Shown here one piece after another: positions 53,072-62,131 of a DNA stretch of 64,000 nucleotides. The notes beneath the pieces were generated by a model. It had not been told where the DNA came from, searched no databases, and saw nothing but the letters and a program-made list of their open reading frames with translations. The DNA is from Microvirga sp. (GTDB taxonomy: Bacteria > Pseudomonadota > Alphaproteobacteria > Rhizobiales > Beijerinckiaceae). Every line of letters starts with the position of its first letter. Within the stretch, counting starts at the first letter, position 1. The position numbers and the translations under genes were made by a program. The DNA is taken from positions 24,662 to 88,661 of the forward strand of contig JAPSLB010000015.1 in the NCBI GenBank assembly GCA_031181145.1, given 5' to 3'.

Positions 53072-53469
53072 TCAAGCTGCTTGAGGCAGGCGCGCAATGA
53101 TCTTGATCTCGAAGTCAAAATCCGCAAGCCAGTTCACTCCCACAGCGGTCCAGTTCGGATAGGGTTTTTGAGAGAACACCTTGTCCTTGACAGACATGAT
53201 GACATCGAACTGTGAGACCGGATCGGTATGGAATGTCATCATGTCCACGATGTTGTCGAATGTGCAGCCCGCCGCCTGCAGAACCTTACCGAGATTGACA
53301 AAAGCAAGCTGCACTTGCTTTTCAAAGTCAGGCCCGGGCGTGCCGTCCTCACGACTTCCGACCTGGCCGGAGACGAAGAGCAGATCGCCCGACCGGATGG
53401 CAGCGGAGTAACGGTTGACTTCATAGAGCGCTTGTCGGCCGGCAGGGAAGATCGCGTCGCGCTTGGACA
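53072..53469 (-). pseudogene. RidA-family protein, N-terminus removed by IS6
   Basis: Open from the IS edge at 53469, reading KRDAIFPAGRQALYEVNRYS, then RSGDLLFVSGQVGSREDGTP and PYPNWTAVGVNWLADFDFEI to the stop at 53072. About 130 residues remain; only some 15 N-terminal residues and the start are missing, as the sequence upstream is the terminal repeat of an IS6 remnant. An internal ATG (53314) would give only 80 residues lacking the first strands. It is a different RidA subgroup from the intact gene at 2486-2839. Confidence 0.82.
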
Positions 53470-53740
53470 GGTACTGTCAACTTGGCGCCGAAGAGGCAAA
53501 GCAGCCACAGGCGCAGCCGTCAAACCAGTACACATCAGGCCACGAGCGGAACACCAGTAGCGTCGCGCCAAGTGAGGAAGGCGCGATAACGGGCGGCCCG
53601 GTACTCACTGGCGGAGAGGCTATGGCGGCGAAGTTGGAAGTGATTGTGGATCGGAGTGTGGGTAGCGAGAAACTGCTGGGCCTGTCGGGCTGACTTGAAC
53701 CGCCTCATGTGGCGTTCCCGCCATCGGTCGTATCCGCGAC
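53470..53740 (-). mobile_element. IS6-family element, 3' part
   Basis: The outer end GGTACTGTCAACTTGGC at 53470-53486 differs by one base from the left end at 39396-39412. The minus strand gives the transposase C-terminus from RERHMRRFKSARQAQQFLAT to TWRDATGVPLVA with its stop at 53535. Similarity ends near 53740. The missing front part matches, in extent, what remains at 39396-39953. Confidence 0.8.
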
Positions 53741-53902
53741 CCTGCGGCGCTGATGCGCGACATGGAATCGCTGACGTTGGCCCCGAGATCGAGCGGAAAC
53801 CGTCGACCGTTTCCGGTCCGACCTTCTCCGTGTTGTTGCGTATCCTGAAACCGATCGTCATCGTCACATCCCCAAGGCCGTCGCTGCTGCTTTTGCCCGA
53901 AT
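53741..53902. other. Junction region between IS6 remnant and CoA-transferase
   Basis: No recognisable gene. It may be the far side of a rearrangement breakpoint; the sequence is not similar to IS6 ends by eye. Confidence 0.35.
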
Positions 53903-55147
53903 TCAGCCTTCTGCCGCGTCTTCGCGCACCACGCCCGAGGCGACCAGTTGGGCGTACCGGGCGTCGTCGATCCCGATCTCCGCCAGCAGGGAGCGGTTGT
54001 GTTCGCCGAGCTCGGGCGCAGGTGTCCGGATCGCTCCCGGAGTGCCCCCGAGCCGAGGAACGACGTGGTGCATCGGCAGGGTGCCCATGTCCGGGTCGGG
54101 GTAGTCGGAAACGACCTCGCGCTCGATGAAGTGCGGATCCTCAAGGATTTGCGAGGTGTCGTAGATCGGTCCGATCGTGACCTCGGCAGCCTCGAAGAAG
54201 GCAACGTTCTCCGCCTGCGTCCGCTCGGCGATGAAGGCGCCGATGATCGCATCCAGCTCCTCGGCGTTCCTGACCCGGTCGGCGTTCGTCCTGAACTTGG
54301 GGTTGTCGACGAGATCGGGCCGACCAATGGAGCGGAACAGACGCTCGGCCATCTTCTGGATCGATGCCGAGAGGCTGACGTACCGTCCGTCCTTGCAACG
54401 GTAGGCGTTGCGCGGGGCCGAGTTGGTCGAGCGGCTTCCAGTCCGCGGCTTCACCTTGCCCGTGAGACGGTAGTTTGCGGACTGGGGGCCGAGGATGGAG
54501 AAGAGCGGGTCGAGCAGGGGAAGGTCGATGACCTGACCCTTTCCGCCTTTCAGCTCCACTTCCCGAAGGGCGATCATGGCGGCCGAGGCACCGTAGATGC
54601 CTGCGATGCCGTCGGCCAGGTACATCGGGGGAAGGACGGGTTCCCGGTCCTCGAAGCCGTTGATGGCAGCGAAGCCGGAGATACCCTCGACCACGGTGCC
54701 GAAGCCGGGCCGCTGGCTGTAGGGGCCATCCTGGCCCCAGCCCGAGATCCGTATGATCACGAGTTTCGGGTTGATCTCCAGCAGCCTGTCGGGGCCAAGT
54801 CCCATCTTCTCGAGTACGCCCGGGCGGAAGCTTTCGATGAACATGTCGGAGGACGGGATGAGCGCCCTGACGATATCGGTCGCCTGCGGGTTCCTCAGGT
54901 CGAGGCAGAGGCTCTTCTTGTTGCGGGCGTAGATCTTCCAGTGCGTGCTCACGCCCTCGGTCTTCCATGCCCGAAGCGTGTCGCCCTCGGGTGGCTCGAC
55001 CTTGATCACATCGGCGCCGAAGTCGCCAAGCATCTGCGTGAGGATGTTGCCCGCGAAGAGACGCGACAGGTCGAGGACCCTGACGCCGTCCAATGTTCCG
55101 CGCACCTCGGGGCGGTAGTCGCTCTGGTGGAGTTTAGATGCGGCCAT
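53903..55147 (-). CDS. CaiB/BaiF family III CoA-transferase
   Basis: A 414-residue enzyme. The N-terminus GTLDGVRVLDLSRLFAGNIL and FGADVIKVEPPEGDTLRAW are family signatures; the catalytic Asp is expected in MYLADGIAGIYGA near residue 175. It transfers CoA between carboxylic acids. Its ATG follows the stop of the upstream lyase gene by one base (TGACATG), so the two are coupled. A CoA-transferase activating a dicarboxylate and a CitE-like lyase cleaving the thioester is a common catabolic pair; the TctC-type binding protein would bring in the acid. Confidence 0.92.
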   Translation of the reverse strand: MAASKLHQSDYRPEVRGTLDGVRVLDLSRLFAGNILTQMLGDFGADVIKVEPPEGDTLRAWKTEGVSTHWKIYARNKKSLCLDLRNPQATDIVRALIPSSDMFIESFRPGVLEKMGLGPDRLLEINPKLVIIRISGWGQDGPYSQRPGFGTVVEGISGFAAINGFEDREPVLPPMYLADGIAGIYGASAAMIALREVELKGGKGQVIDLPLLDPLFSILGPQSANYRLTGKVKPRTGSRSTNSAPRNAYRCKDGRYVSLSASIQKMAERLFRSIGRPDLVDNPKFRTNADRVRNAEELDAIIGAFIAERTQAENVAFFEAAEVTIGPIYDTSQILEDPHFIEREVVSDYPDPDMGTLPMHHVVPRLGGTPGAIRTPAPELGEHNRSLLAEIGIDDARYAQLVASGVVREDAAEG

Positions 55148-55148
55148 G

Positions 55149-56039
55149 TCAGCGAACCTCCCCGGATCGGGCGGGATCGAATTGCTCTGCGAGGGCGACG
55201 ATGGAACGCGCGCTGACGAGAAACGGCTCGTCGATCATCTGCCCGTCGACCACGAAAGCCCCTACTCCCTTGGCTGCGGCCTCTTCCGCAGCCGCCAGGA
55301 TGCGGCGGGCCTTCTCGATCTCGGCCGGACGCGGCATGAAGCACTCGTTGGCGATCGGAACCTGCGTGGGATGGATGCAGCTCTTGCCCGCGAACCCGAG
55401 GCTGCGGGCTTCCTCGCATTCCTCGCGGTACCGCTCGGGCTTCGCCACCACGGCGTAGGCGCCGTCGTAGGCCGGGATCCTGGCCTCAGCGGCCGCCAAG
55501 CGGATGGCGAGGCGGACATGGCTCAAGGCGGAGGCGTTCGATCTGTCGATGCCGCAGGGTTCGAGTAGGTCGGCGTAGCCGATCTGGAGACCGACGACGC
55601 GCGGGTCCGCCGTCGCGATCTCGGCAGCGAGGCGCAGCCCCTTGGGGGTCTCGATGTTGGCGAGAATGCCGATGGAGTGCTCCACGCCCGCCTGGGACTC
55701 GATCCGCGCAAGGGCACGGACAGCCTCGCGGACCTCGTCCCCGCTCTCCACCATCGGCAGATTGAGGATGTCGAGACCGGACCCGACGATAACCTTGAGG
55801 TCATCCTCGAAAAGGCCGCTCGACAGGCCGTTCGAGCGGACGACCACCACTTTCCCGTCATTCATCGGCCGGCTCCGCAGGAAGGCCCCGACTGCGGTGC
55901 GCGCTTCGGCCTTGCGGTCCTTCGCGACCGCATCCTCGAGGTCGAACGACAGCGCGTCGGCGGCGGATGCAGCCGCCTTGGCGAAGAGTTCCGGACGGGA
56001 GCCGGGAACGAAAAGCTTGCTGCGCATCGGACGTCGCAT
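55149..56039 (-). CDS. HpcH/HpaI aldolase / citrate lyase beta-like (CitE) enzyme
   Basis: A 296-residue TIM-barrel lyase. It starts MRRPMRSKLFVPGSRPELF; motifs are DALSFDLEDAVA, VVVVRSNG, ILANIETPKGLRLA with the metal-binding Glu, and SCIHPTQV near the C-terminus. Relatives cleave citramalyl-, malyl- or 3-hydroxy-acyl-CoA. ATG 56039 has GGGGAG 7 bases upstream; earlier starts overlap a hairpin. It lies between TctC and the CoA-transferase in one operon. Confidence 0.9.
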   Translation of the reverse strand: MRRPMRSKLFVPGSRPELFAKAAASAADALSFDLEDAVAKDRKAEARTAVGAFLRSRPMNDGKVVVVRSNGLSSGLFEDDLKVIVGSGLDILNLPMVESGDEVREAVRALARIESQAGVEHSIGILANIETPKGLRLAAEIATADPRVVGLQIGYADLLEPCGIDRSNASALSHVRLAIRLAAAEARIPAYDGAYAVVAKPERYREECEEARSLGFAGKSCIHPTQVPIANECFMPRPAEIEKARRILAAAEEAAAKGVGAFVVDGQMIDEPFLVSARSIVALAEQFDPARSGEVR

Positions 56040-56064
56040 GAGATGCTCCCCGGTGTCAGAGATT

Positions 56065-56095
56065 GCCGGGCGGGCATCAAAGGTGCCCGCCCGGC
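56065..56095 (-). terminator. Intra-operon GC hairpin
   Basis: GCCGGGCGGGCA pairs with TGCCCGCCCGGC around a 7-base loop, between the binding protein stop and the lyase start on the minus strand. No U-tract; likely raises binding protein mRNA relative to the enzymes. Confidence 0.5.
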
Positions 56096-56111
56096 CGTCA
56101 GATGGCATTCG

Positions 56112-57077
56112 TCACTTCAGGAGACCGAGATCCGCCAATCCGGTCTTCATCATGGTTTCCTGCTCCTTCAGGAAGGCAGCATACCCATCGGGACCCTCGT
56201 AGGAGCCGATCCAGCCGTACCGCGCGAGGGTGTCTTTCCACGCCTTGGTTTCCACCATCTTCGCGATCGCGTCGGCCAGTTCCTTCTTCTCGGCTTCGGA
56301 AGCCTTCTTGCTGCCCATCAGTCCACGCCACGTGCCGTAGGCGACATCGACGCCCTGTTCCTTCAGAGTCGGCACATCGAGGCCGGGAAGACGCTCGGCG
56401 GAGGTGATTGCCAATGCGCGGAGCTTGCCGGACTCGACCTGAGACGCGAACTCGGGAATGCCGCCGACACCCACGGTGACATGGCCGCCGATGATGGAAG
56501 CGATCTGCTCCCCGCCGCCGGCATAGTTGATCGCATTGGTCTTCCTCGCGTCGCCAGAGACCGCCTTCACGATCTGCCCGGCGATGAGATGGTCGATGCC
56601 TCCTGCCGAACCGACTGCCCAGGTGACGCTGGACGGGTTGGCCTTGATCTTGGCCGTCAGGTCCGCCAGCGACTTGATGTCGGAATTCGCCGGGACCACC
56701 AGCATGCTGAACTCCTTCAGCAGCAGCGCGACGGGCTCGACATCGTTCAGGGTTACGGGCGGCTTGTTCGAGAGGATGGCACCGACCGTGGTCGCACCGA
56801 TCGTCAGGAGGGTGGGGCCTCTCTTCTGGCCCGATACGAGCTGGGCGAGGCCGATGGTGCCACCGGCACCGGGAACGTTCAGGACTTGGATGCCGGAAGC
56901 AAGGCCGGCTTCATTCAAGGCTGCCTGGACGGCGCGGGAGGTCTGGTCGAAGCCGCTGCCGGGATTGGCCGGGGCGATGATCTCAAGACCCTTGATCTCG
57001 GCGCTGGCGGGTGCTGCCGCGGCCAAGGCCATTGCGGCGACGGCTAAAAGGGCAGTTCGGCGGCGAAAGAGCATCAT
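56112..57077 (-). CDS. Tripartite tricarboxylate transporter substrate-binding protein (TctC/Bug)
   Basis: A 321-residue periplasmic protein with a Sec signal ([20 protein letters not shown], cleavage after PASAE). The Bug-fold signatures [20 protein letters not shown] and [15 protein letters not shown] are clear. No TctA or TctB membrane genes accompany it here, so it must use a transporter encoded elsewhere or act as a sensor. It is the first gene of the CitE/CoA-transferase operon and faces a divergent LysR. Confidence 0.92.
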   Translation of the reverse strand: MMLFRRRTALLAVAAMALAAAAPASAEIKGLEIIAPANPGSGFDQTSRAVQAALNEAGLASGIQVLNVPGAGGTIGLAQLVSGQKRGPTLLTIGATTVGAILSNKPPVTLNDVEPVALLLKEFSMLVVPANSDIKSLADLTAKIKANPSSVTWAVGSAGGIDHLIAGQIVKAVSGDARKTNAINYAGGGEQIASIIGGHVTVGVGGIPEFASQVESGKLRALAITSAERLPGLDVPTLKEQGVDVAYGTWRGLMGSKKASEAEKKELADAIAKMVETKAWKDTLARYGWIGSYEGPDGYAAFLKEQETMMKTGLADLGLLK

Positions 57078-57187
57078 GGTTTCCTCTCTCTATGATGGCC
57101 GAGGCCTTTCGTGCGGGCCTCTTTCCTGCCGGACCAGGTTGGCGTGATCCAGCCCGGCCAGAATATGCGCCGTCGATACGATGGGAA

Positions 57188-57229
57188 AAGGTGGCCTTTC
57201 CCACCTTCAGAAGATAGATTTTCCATCTT
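57188..57229. promoter_or_regulatory. Two dyads in the TctC-LysR spacer
   Basis: AAGGTGG-N6-CCACCTT (57188-57207) and AAGAT-N9-ATCTT (57211-57229) lie next to each other, the second abutting the LysR start codon. They are plausible LysR sites for control of the divergent operon and for autoregulation. Confidence 0.55.
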
Positions 57230-58099
57230 ATGGATACCGAATTTCTCAGGACCTTCGTGGTCGTCGTCGAGGGTGGATCGATCGCCGAAGCCGCCCGCCG
57301 CCTCAGCCTCACGCCTGCCTCGGTGGCGTTGCGGATCCGGACGCTGGAGAAGGAGTTCGGAACCCGCCTTCTCGCCCGGTCCGGACGTACCGTGATGCCG
57401 ACGGAAGCGGGGCGCTCGCTCATGGAACTGGGCCGCAACCTCCTGCACGACGTCGCCAACCTGAAGTCTGCGCTCACGACCGAGACCGCTGCGGGAGAGC
57501 TGCGGATCGGTGCGGTGCCGACCGCCATTACCGGGTTGATGCCGAGGATCCTGACAACTGTTCAGACATCCCATCCCGGGCTGGAGATCCAGATCGTGCC
57601 GGGGCAATCCGCCGAGCTCCATTCCAAGGTGCTGAACGGCGAGGTCGACGGCGCAATCCTCATCAAACCCTACTTCCCCATGCCGAAGTCCTGCGGGTGG
57701 GCGGTGCTGCGGGAGGAACCGTTGCAGGTGATCGCCCCCTCGTGGATGCTCGGACGGGATGCCCATGATGTCCTGGCCACCGAACCGTACATCCGCTACG
57801 GGCACGGCGTATGGGGCGGCCGCCTGGTCGAGAACTACCTGAACCGTGTCGGCATCAGGCCGCGCGAGCGCTTCGTGCTTTCCACCCTAGATGCCATTGC
57901 GGTTATGGTGGACCGCGGTCTCGGGGTGTCGCTCGTACCGGACTGGTCCCCGCCTTGGCCGGAAGGGCTGTCTCTCGCCAGGCTGACCCTTCCGCTGCCG
58001 ACCGAGCCGAGGCGGATCGGCCTGCTCTGGATGAAGGGATCGGCAAGGAGTCGTTTGCTCCGGGTGTTCCTCGAGAAGGCCGCCGCATCCCTTCGCTGA
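57230..58099 (+). CDS. LysR-family transcriptional regulator (divergent to TctC operon)
   Basis: A 289-residue regulator. The HTH is IAEAARRLSLTPASVALRIR near the N-terminus, followed by a ligand domain beginning about residue 90 (GELRIGAVPTAITGLMPR). It is transcribed away from the TctC/CitE/CoA-transferase operon, with two dyads in the spacer, and is its likely regulator. Confidence 0.92.
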   Translation: MDTEFLRTFVVVVEGGSIAEAARRLSLTPASVALRIRTLEKEFGTRLLARSGRTVMPTEAGRSLMELGRNLLHDVANLKSALTTETAAGELRIGAVPTAITGLMPRILTTVQTSHPGLEIQIVPGQSAELHSKVLNGEVDGAILIKPYFPMPKSCGWAVLREEPLQVIAPSWMLGRDAHDVLATEPYIRYGHGVWGGRLVENYLNRVGIRPRERFVLSTLDAIAVMVDRGLGVSLVPDWSPPWPEGLSLARLTLPLPTEPRRIGLLWMKGSARSRLLRVFLEKAAASLR

Positions 58100-58297
58100 A
58101 GCACGCCCGTTAAGGTGCGTTATCAAACAGGCACGGCGCCCATCGACCATGCGCAGTCCACCGCGACGATTAGTGATCCGACGGGGAGAGTCTGGATTGG
58201 GTCGCGCACTGTCGATCCCATGCCTTTGAGGACCTTCCGCTGGTCCTTGCGAGAGCAGACTATCGGTCTTCTTCCGAGAAGCGCCACCAGCAGCCCT

Positions 58298-59000
58298 TCA
58301 ATCAGTGGCTTCCCTGATGCGCGGCGAGCCGCCCGTCGGGAGCCTGCCGGCGACCAACGCGGGCAGAACCCCTCCGGTGCCGGTCGTGTGGTACAGGTAG
58401 TCCGGCGTGAACCCAAGCGCACGGCTCTGTTCGCTGATCTCCTTGTAGGTCAGGAGATGGACTGCAAGGCCGGAAGGGTGGATCGCGCCGGCTGCGGCGA
58501 CCAGCACCTTGTGCCCGTCAGTCTCGAGCTCGGCCTTGCGAACTTGGACGGCCGGATAGAGCGTCTGGTCCCAGACCGTCTCCTGCGACTCGTCCGGCTT
58601 GTGGGGAAAGCAGCGGACCTCGATCCCCATCACCTTGTTGAGCAGCAGGTTGCCGCGCCACGCCGATGGATGGCCTTCTCCCAGGTTGTCGTAAAGGAAA
58701 ACGATCGGGGTGATCCCCGCCTGGATCGCCGAGGCGAGCTGCGTCGCTGTATTGGAGAGATACGCACCGACCGTCAGGAGGTGGGTGACGCCTGCTCGAG
58801 GGCTTCGCCGATGATGAACCCGGCCGGCGCACCTTGCTGCCACTGATCGTTTCCGGGCCGGCCATGTCCTCGCGCTTGAAGTAAATGTCGACACCGTATC
58901 TGCAGGAGACATTCTCCACCTTGTGGAAAGGGGTCGGATAGAAGCCGATGCGCCGCCTGGGAAAGCGCCCGATTGCGTGTTCGAGTTCGTCAAGGGTCAT
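58298..59000 (-). pseudogene. D-cysteine desulfhydrase/ACC deaminase-family PLP enzyme, double frameshift
   Basis: The start ATG 59000 opens MTLDELEHAIGRFPRRRIGF and continues to YFKREDMAGPETISGSKVR, containing the PLP lysine. Near 58830 one base is lost (the intended AGFIIGEALEQ is in another frame) and near 58795 a second, after which GVTHLLTVGAYLSNTATQLA follows in a third frame. The tail after GTGGVLPALVAGR does not continue the family fold, so the gene also seems 3' truncated at about 230 codons against 330. It lies 40 bp after the PLP homeostasis gene. Confidence 0.78.
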
Positions 59001-59040
59001 GGGGCAGGTCCTAATGCGGGAGCGGAATGCGGAAATATGT

Positions 59041-59826
59041 TCATGTCGGCGCCAGCCCCGGCCAGTAATGACCGTCGGGCGTCGGCCGCCTGCCGAAGAT
59101 CGCCTGGCCGACGCGCACGACATCGGCCCCTTCCTCGATCGCGACCTCGAAATCGCCCGACATGCCCATCGACAGCTCGGTGAGTGCGGAGTTTCGCTTG
59201 ACGGCTTCGTCGCGCAAGCGGCGCAGCAGTCGAAAGCAGGGCCGGACCTTCTCCATGTCGGGACTGAACAGCGCCAGCGTCATCAACCCCCTCGGCCGCA
59301 GGCGAGGAAACCGCTCGAGCGCGTCGACGAAGGACGGGAGGGCGTCCGGATGAAGGCCGAACTTGCTCTCCTCGCCCGACGTGTTGACCTGGACATACAC
59401 GTCGAGGAAGCGGTCCTCCCGGGCGAGACGTTCGTTGAGCAGATCGGCAAGGCGCAGGCTGTCGAGCGCATGGAACTCGCGGACGAAGCGGGTCAGGGAT
59501 TTGACCTTGTTGGTCTGGAGGTGTCCGACGATGCTCCATTCGATCGGCAGTCCCGCAAGCGTCGCGTGCTTGCCCAGGGCCTCCTGGACCCTGTTCTCCC
59601 CGAAGGAGTGGATGCCGGCTTGATGAGCGAAGCGCAGGATATGGGCGGGGACGGTCTTGGTGATCGGCAACAACCGCACTGACGCGCGAGGGCGGCCCGC
59701 ACGTTGGCAGGCAAGGGCGATGCGCTCCCCGACATTGGCAAGGTTGGCCTCGAACAAGCCCAGGGGGTCACGACCGAACCGCTCGACATCTTCAGGGCTC
59801 AGCTCGGAGGGCAACATGGGGCTCAT
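59041..59826 (-). CDS. YggS/PROSC-family pyridoxal-phosphate homeostasis protein
   Basis: A 261-residue alanine-racemase-fold protein. The PLP lysine is in LLPITKTVPAHILRF; family motifs are SFGENRVQEALGK, IEWSIVGHLQTNKVKS and LSMGMSGDFEVAIEEGAD. The protein is longer than typical YggS (about 230) by an N-terminal extension; ATG 59826 avoids overlap with the MocR gene, but 59898 or 59946 cannot be excluded. It binds PLP without known catalysis and balances vitamin B6 pools. Neighbours are MocR and a PLP enzyme. Confidence 0.88.
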   Translation of the reverse strand: MSPMLPSELSPEDVERFGRDPLGLFEANLANVGERIALACQRAGRPRASVRLLPITKTVPAHILRFAHQAGIHSFGENRVQEALGKHATLAGLPIEWSIVGHLQTNKVKSLTRFVREFHALDSLRLADLLNERLAREDRFLDVYVQVNTSGEESKFGLHPDALPSFVDALERFPRLRPRGLMTLALFSPDMEKVRPCFRLLRRLRDEAVKRNSALTELSMGMSGDFEVAIEEGADVVRVGQAIFGRRPTPDGHYWPGLAPT

Positions 59827-59854
59827 GATCAATCCGGCCTCGCATCCTGGGGCA

Positions 59855-61471
59855 TCATCTGTCGGCAGCGTCCGTCCACTGGTGGCTCCTTTGGTCATTT
59901 CCCTCGCGACGTCCTGTTGCGTTGGGTCCTGAATGGCTTCGGACACGCTCTCTGGAAACGTCCAGTTTCAAGGAATCGGACTGGGCCAGTGCATCGAGCA
60001 CGCTCGCTAGGCGCTCGACTCCCTGTTCGATCTCCCGTTCGCCGAGACTGGCGTAACCCATCACCAGGCCGACGATGCCCGGATGGCTCCCAGGAACTGC
60101 CGGATCATAGAGGGGGCTGACCGGGTAGAGGCCGAGGCCCGTGGCGGCGGCCTTGGCGAGAAGCTCGTCCTCCCGTTCCCTGGGCACGCGATTCAGCCAC
60201 ACCACGACGTGCAGGCCCGCGTCAGAACCGACAACGGTCACGTCGTCCCCGAACGTTCTCGCTAAGGATGCCAGCAGCACGGCCCGGCGCTCGCGGTTCC
60301 TGCGGCGGGCGCTCCGCACATGGCGCTCATAGGCGCCACTCGCGATGAGATCAGCCAGCGCATCCTGTTCGAGGGCAGGCGAGTGCCTGTCCGACAGCCG
60401 CTTCGCCATGACGAAAGCGTCCCGCAGCCCGGGCGGCACGACGAGGTAGCCGAGGCGAAGGGTCGGCGAGAGCGTCTTCGAGACGGTGCCGAGATAGAGG
60501 ACGGTTTCGACCCCGTCCAACGCCTGCAACGCCGGGATCGGCGTGATGTCGTAGCGGTACTCGCTGTCGTAATCGTCCTCGATCATGTAGGCGCCGCTCC
60601 GGCGCGCCCAGGACAGGAGCTCCCGCCGGCGGGATGCCGACATCACGCTTCCAAGCGGGAACTGATGGGACGGCGTGACATAGGCCAGCCGCGCGTCGCC
60701 GAGGTCCTTCGTTCGCATCCCCTCGCTGTCGATGTCGACCGGAAGCGGCATGGCACCGACGGCGCTGAAGATCTGGCGGGCCGCTCCATAGCAGGGGTTC
60801 TCAACCAGAACCCCGTCCCCCGGATCGAGCAGCAACCGTGCACAGAGATCGAGCCCCTGCTGCGATCCGTTCACGATCACGATCTGGTCGGGATCACAGC
60901 GCAGGCCCCGGGCCCGCCAGAGATAGCCTTGCAGCGCAGTTCGCAGCTCGGGCGACCCGGCCGGATCCCCGTAGCCCAGACGCGCCGGGCGGCGCAGGAT
61001 CGCGGCGTTAACGGCCTTCTTCCAGGCCAGCGTGGGGAAGTCGGCGGTCGCCACGTCGCCGTACCGGAAGTCGGCCACGAGGCGGCCTGGGACACGGGAG
61101 GCTGGCGCCGGAAGGTCGAGCACCCTCTGGCCAAAGGCAGACAAGCGAGCCTTGGCCGGCCTGGACTTCTGCTGCTTCGTCATATCCGGCCCCGGACTTT
61201 GCACCACAATTGCCCGAGCGCCCTGCCGGGTCTCCAGATATCCTTCGGCAATGAGCTGCCCATAGGCGGCGGTGACCGTCGTGCGCGACACGCCCCACTC
61301 AGCGGCGAGCGCCCGTGTGGATGGAAGGCGGGCTCCCGGTCCGTGGACGCCCAGCCGGATCTGCTCCTTGATCGCCTCGCAGATCCGCCGCGTGACGGTC
61401 GTGTCCTCCGTTAACTGGCCCACCGAAGTGCTCTCAAACTGGATATTTCCTGCGGGCCAGATTGCAGGCAT
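59855..61471 (-). CDS. MocR/PdxR-family regulator (GntR HTH plus aminotransferase-like domain)
   Basis: About 538 residues. The GntR winged helix is at residues 20-85 (LPSTRALAAEWGVSRTTVTA), followed by a fold type I aminotransferase domain with the PLP lysine in LGTVSKTLSPTLRLGYLV. A polar tail of about 40 residues ends the protein. The start is uncertain: ATG 61471 or GTG 61423 (GAGAG upstream of the latter). MocR proteins sense PLP adducts; the divergent PaiB-like/LysE genes and the co-oriented YggS gene are candidate targets. Confidence 0.9.
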   Translation of the reverse strand: MPAIWPAGNIQFESTSVGQLTEDTTVTRRICEAIKEQIRLGVHGPGARLPSTRALAAEWGVSRTTVTAAYGQLIAEGYLETRQGARAIVVQSPGPDMTKQQKSRPAKARLSAFGQRVLDLPAPASRVPGRLVADFRYGDVATADFPTLAWKKAVNAAILRRPARLGYGDPAGSPELRTALQGYLWRARGLRCDPDQIVIVNGSQQGLDLCARLLLDPGDGVLVENPCYGAARQIFSAVGAMPLPVDIDSEGMRTKDLGDARLAYVTPSHQFPLGSVMSASRRRELLSWARRSGAYMIEDDYDSEYRYDITPIPALQALDGVETVLYLGTVSKTLSPTLRLGYLVVPPGLRDAFVMAKRLSDRHSPALEQDALADLIASGAYERHVRSARRRNRERRAVLLASLARTFGDDVTVVGSDAGLHVVVWLNRVPREREDELLAKAAATGLGLYPVSPLYDPAVPGSHPGIVGLVMGYASLGEREIEQGVERLASVLDALAQSDSLKLDVSRERVRSHSGPNATGRREGNDQRSHQWTDAADR

Positions 61472-61498
61472 TCCTGCTGGAGGGCAAGGAGAACTGCC

Positions 61499-62131
61499 GT
61501 GTACATTCCATCCGCCTTCCGCGACGACGATCCCGCCAGCCTGCATGCGACCATGCGGGCATCGCGACTGTCCAACCTGGTCACCGCGACTCCTGGAGGC
61601 CTGATCGCCACCCCGCTGCCCTTCGTCCTCGACGAGACGGAAGGGGAGCATGGCGTCCTCTACGGGCACGTCGCCAAGGCCAATCCGCAGTGGAAGACCC
61701 CGCCCGTTGGTGACGCGATGGCGATCTTCATGGGGCCTGACGCCTACGTCACGCCGTCCTGGTATGCGACGAAGCCGGAAACCGGAAAGGTCGTGCCGAC
61801 CTGGAATTACCTCGCGGTGCATGCCTATGGTCCGGTCGAGTTCTTCGAGGACCCCGAGCGGCTGCTCGACGTGGTGACGTGCCTGACGCGGCTGCATGAG
61901 GAGCCGCGGGCTCTCCCATGGGCGGTCTCCGACGCGCCGGCCGACTTCATCACCGCGCAGTTGCGCGGCATCGTCAGGGGGCGCCTGCCGATCACGCGGA
62001 TCGAGGGCAAGCGGAAGATGAGCCAGAACTGCTCGGAGGCCGACCGCCTTGGTGTCGCCTCCGGCTTGGTCGAGAGCGAACGGCTCGCGGAACGTGATGT
62101 GACGAAGCTCATTGCGGTCAGCATCCCATGA
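61499..62131 (+). CDS. PaiB-type FMN-binding split-barrel protein
   Basis: A 210-residue protein starting at GTG 61499 (MYIPSAFRDDDPASLHATMR). Conserved parts are LIATPLPFVLDE, HVAKANPQW, and VPTWNYLAVHAYG, as in PaiB/YncD-like negative regulators with an FMN-binding split barrel. Only a short spacer separates it from the divergent MocR, and it overlaps the LysE gene by 4 bp. A role in amino-acid or polyamine response is inferred from the family. Confidence 0.88.
   Translation: MYIPSAFRDDDPASLHATMRASRLSNLVTATPGGLIATPLPFVLDETEGEHGVLYGHVAKANPQWKTPPVGDAMAIFMGPDAYVTPSWYATKPETGKVVPTWNYLAVHAYGPVEFFEDPERLLDVVTCLTRLHEEPRALPWAVSDAPADFITAQLRGIVRGRLPITRIEGKRKMSQNCSEADRLGVASGLVESERLAERDVTKLIAVSIP

Noticed and set aside
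53948..55216. Plus-strand open frame of 422 codons opposite the CoA-transferase
   Set aside because: Shadow of a well-supported CaiB-type gene.
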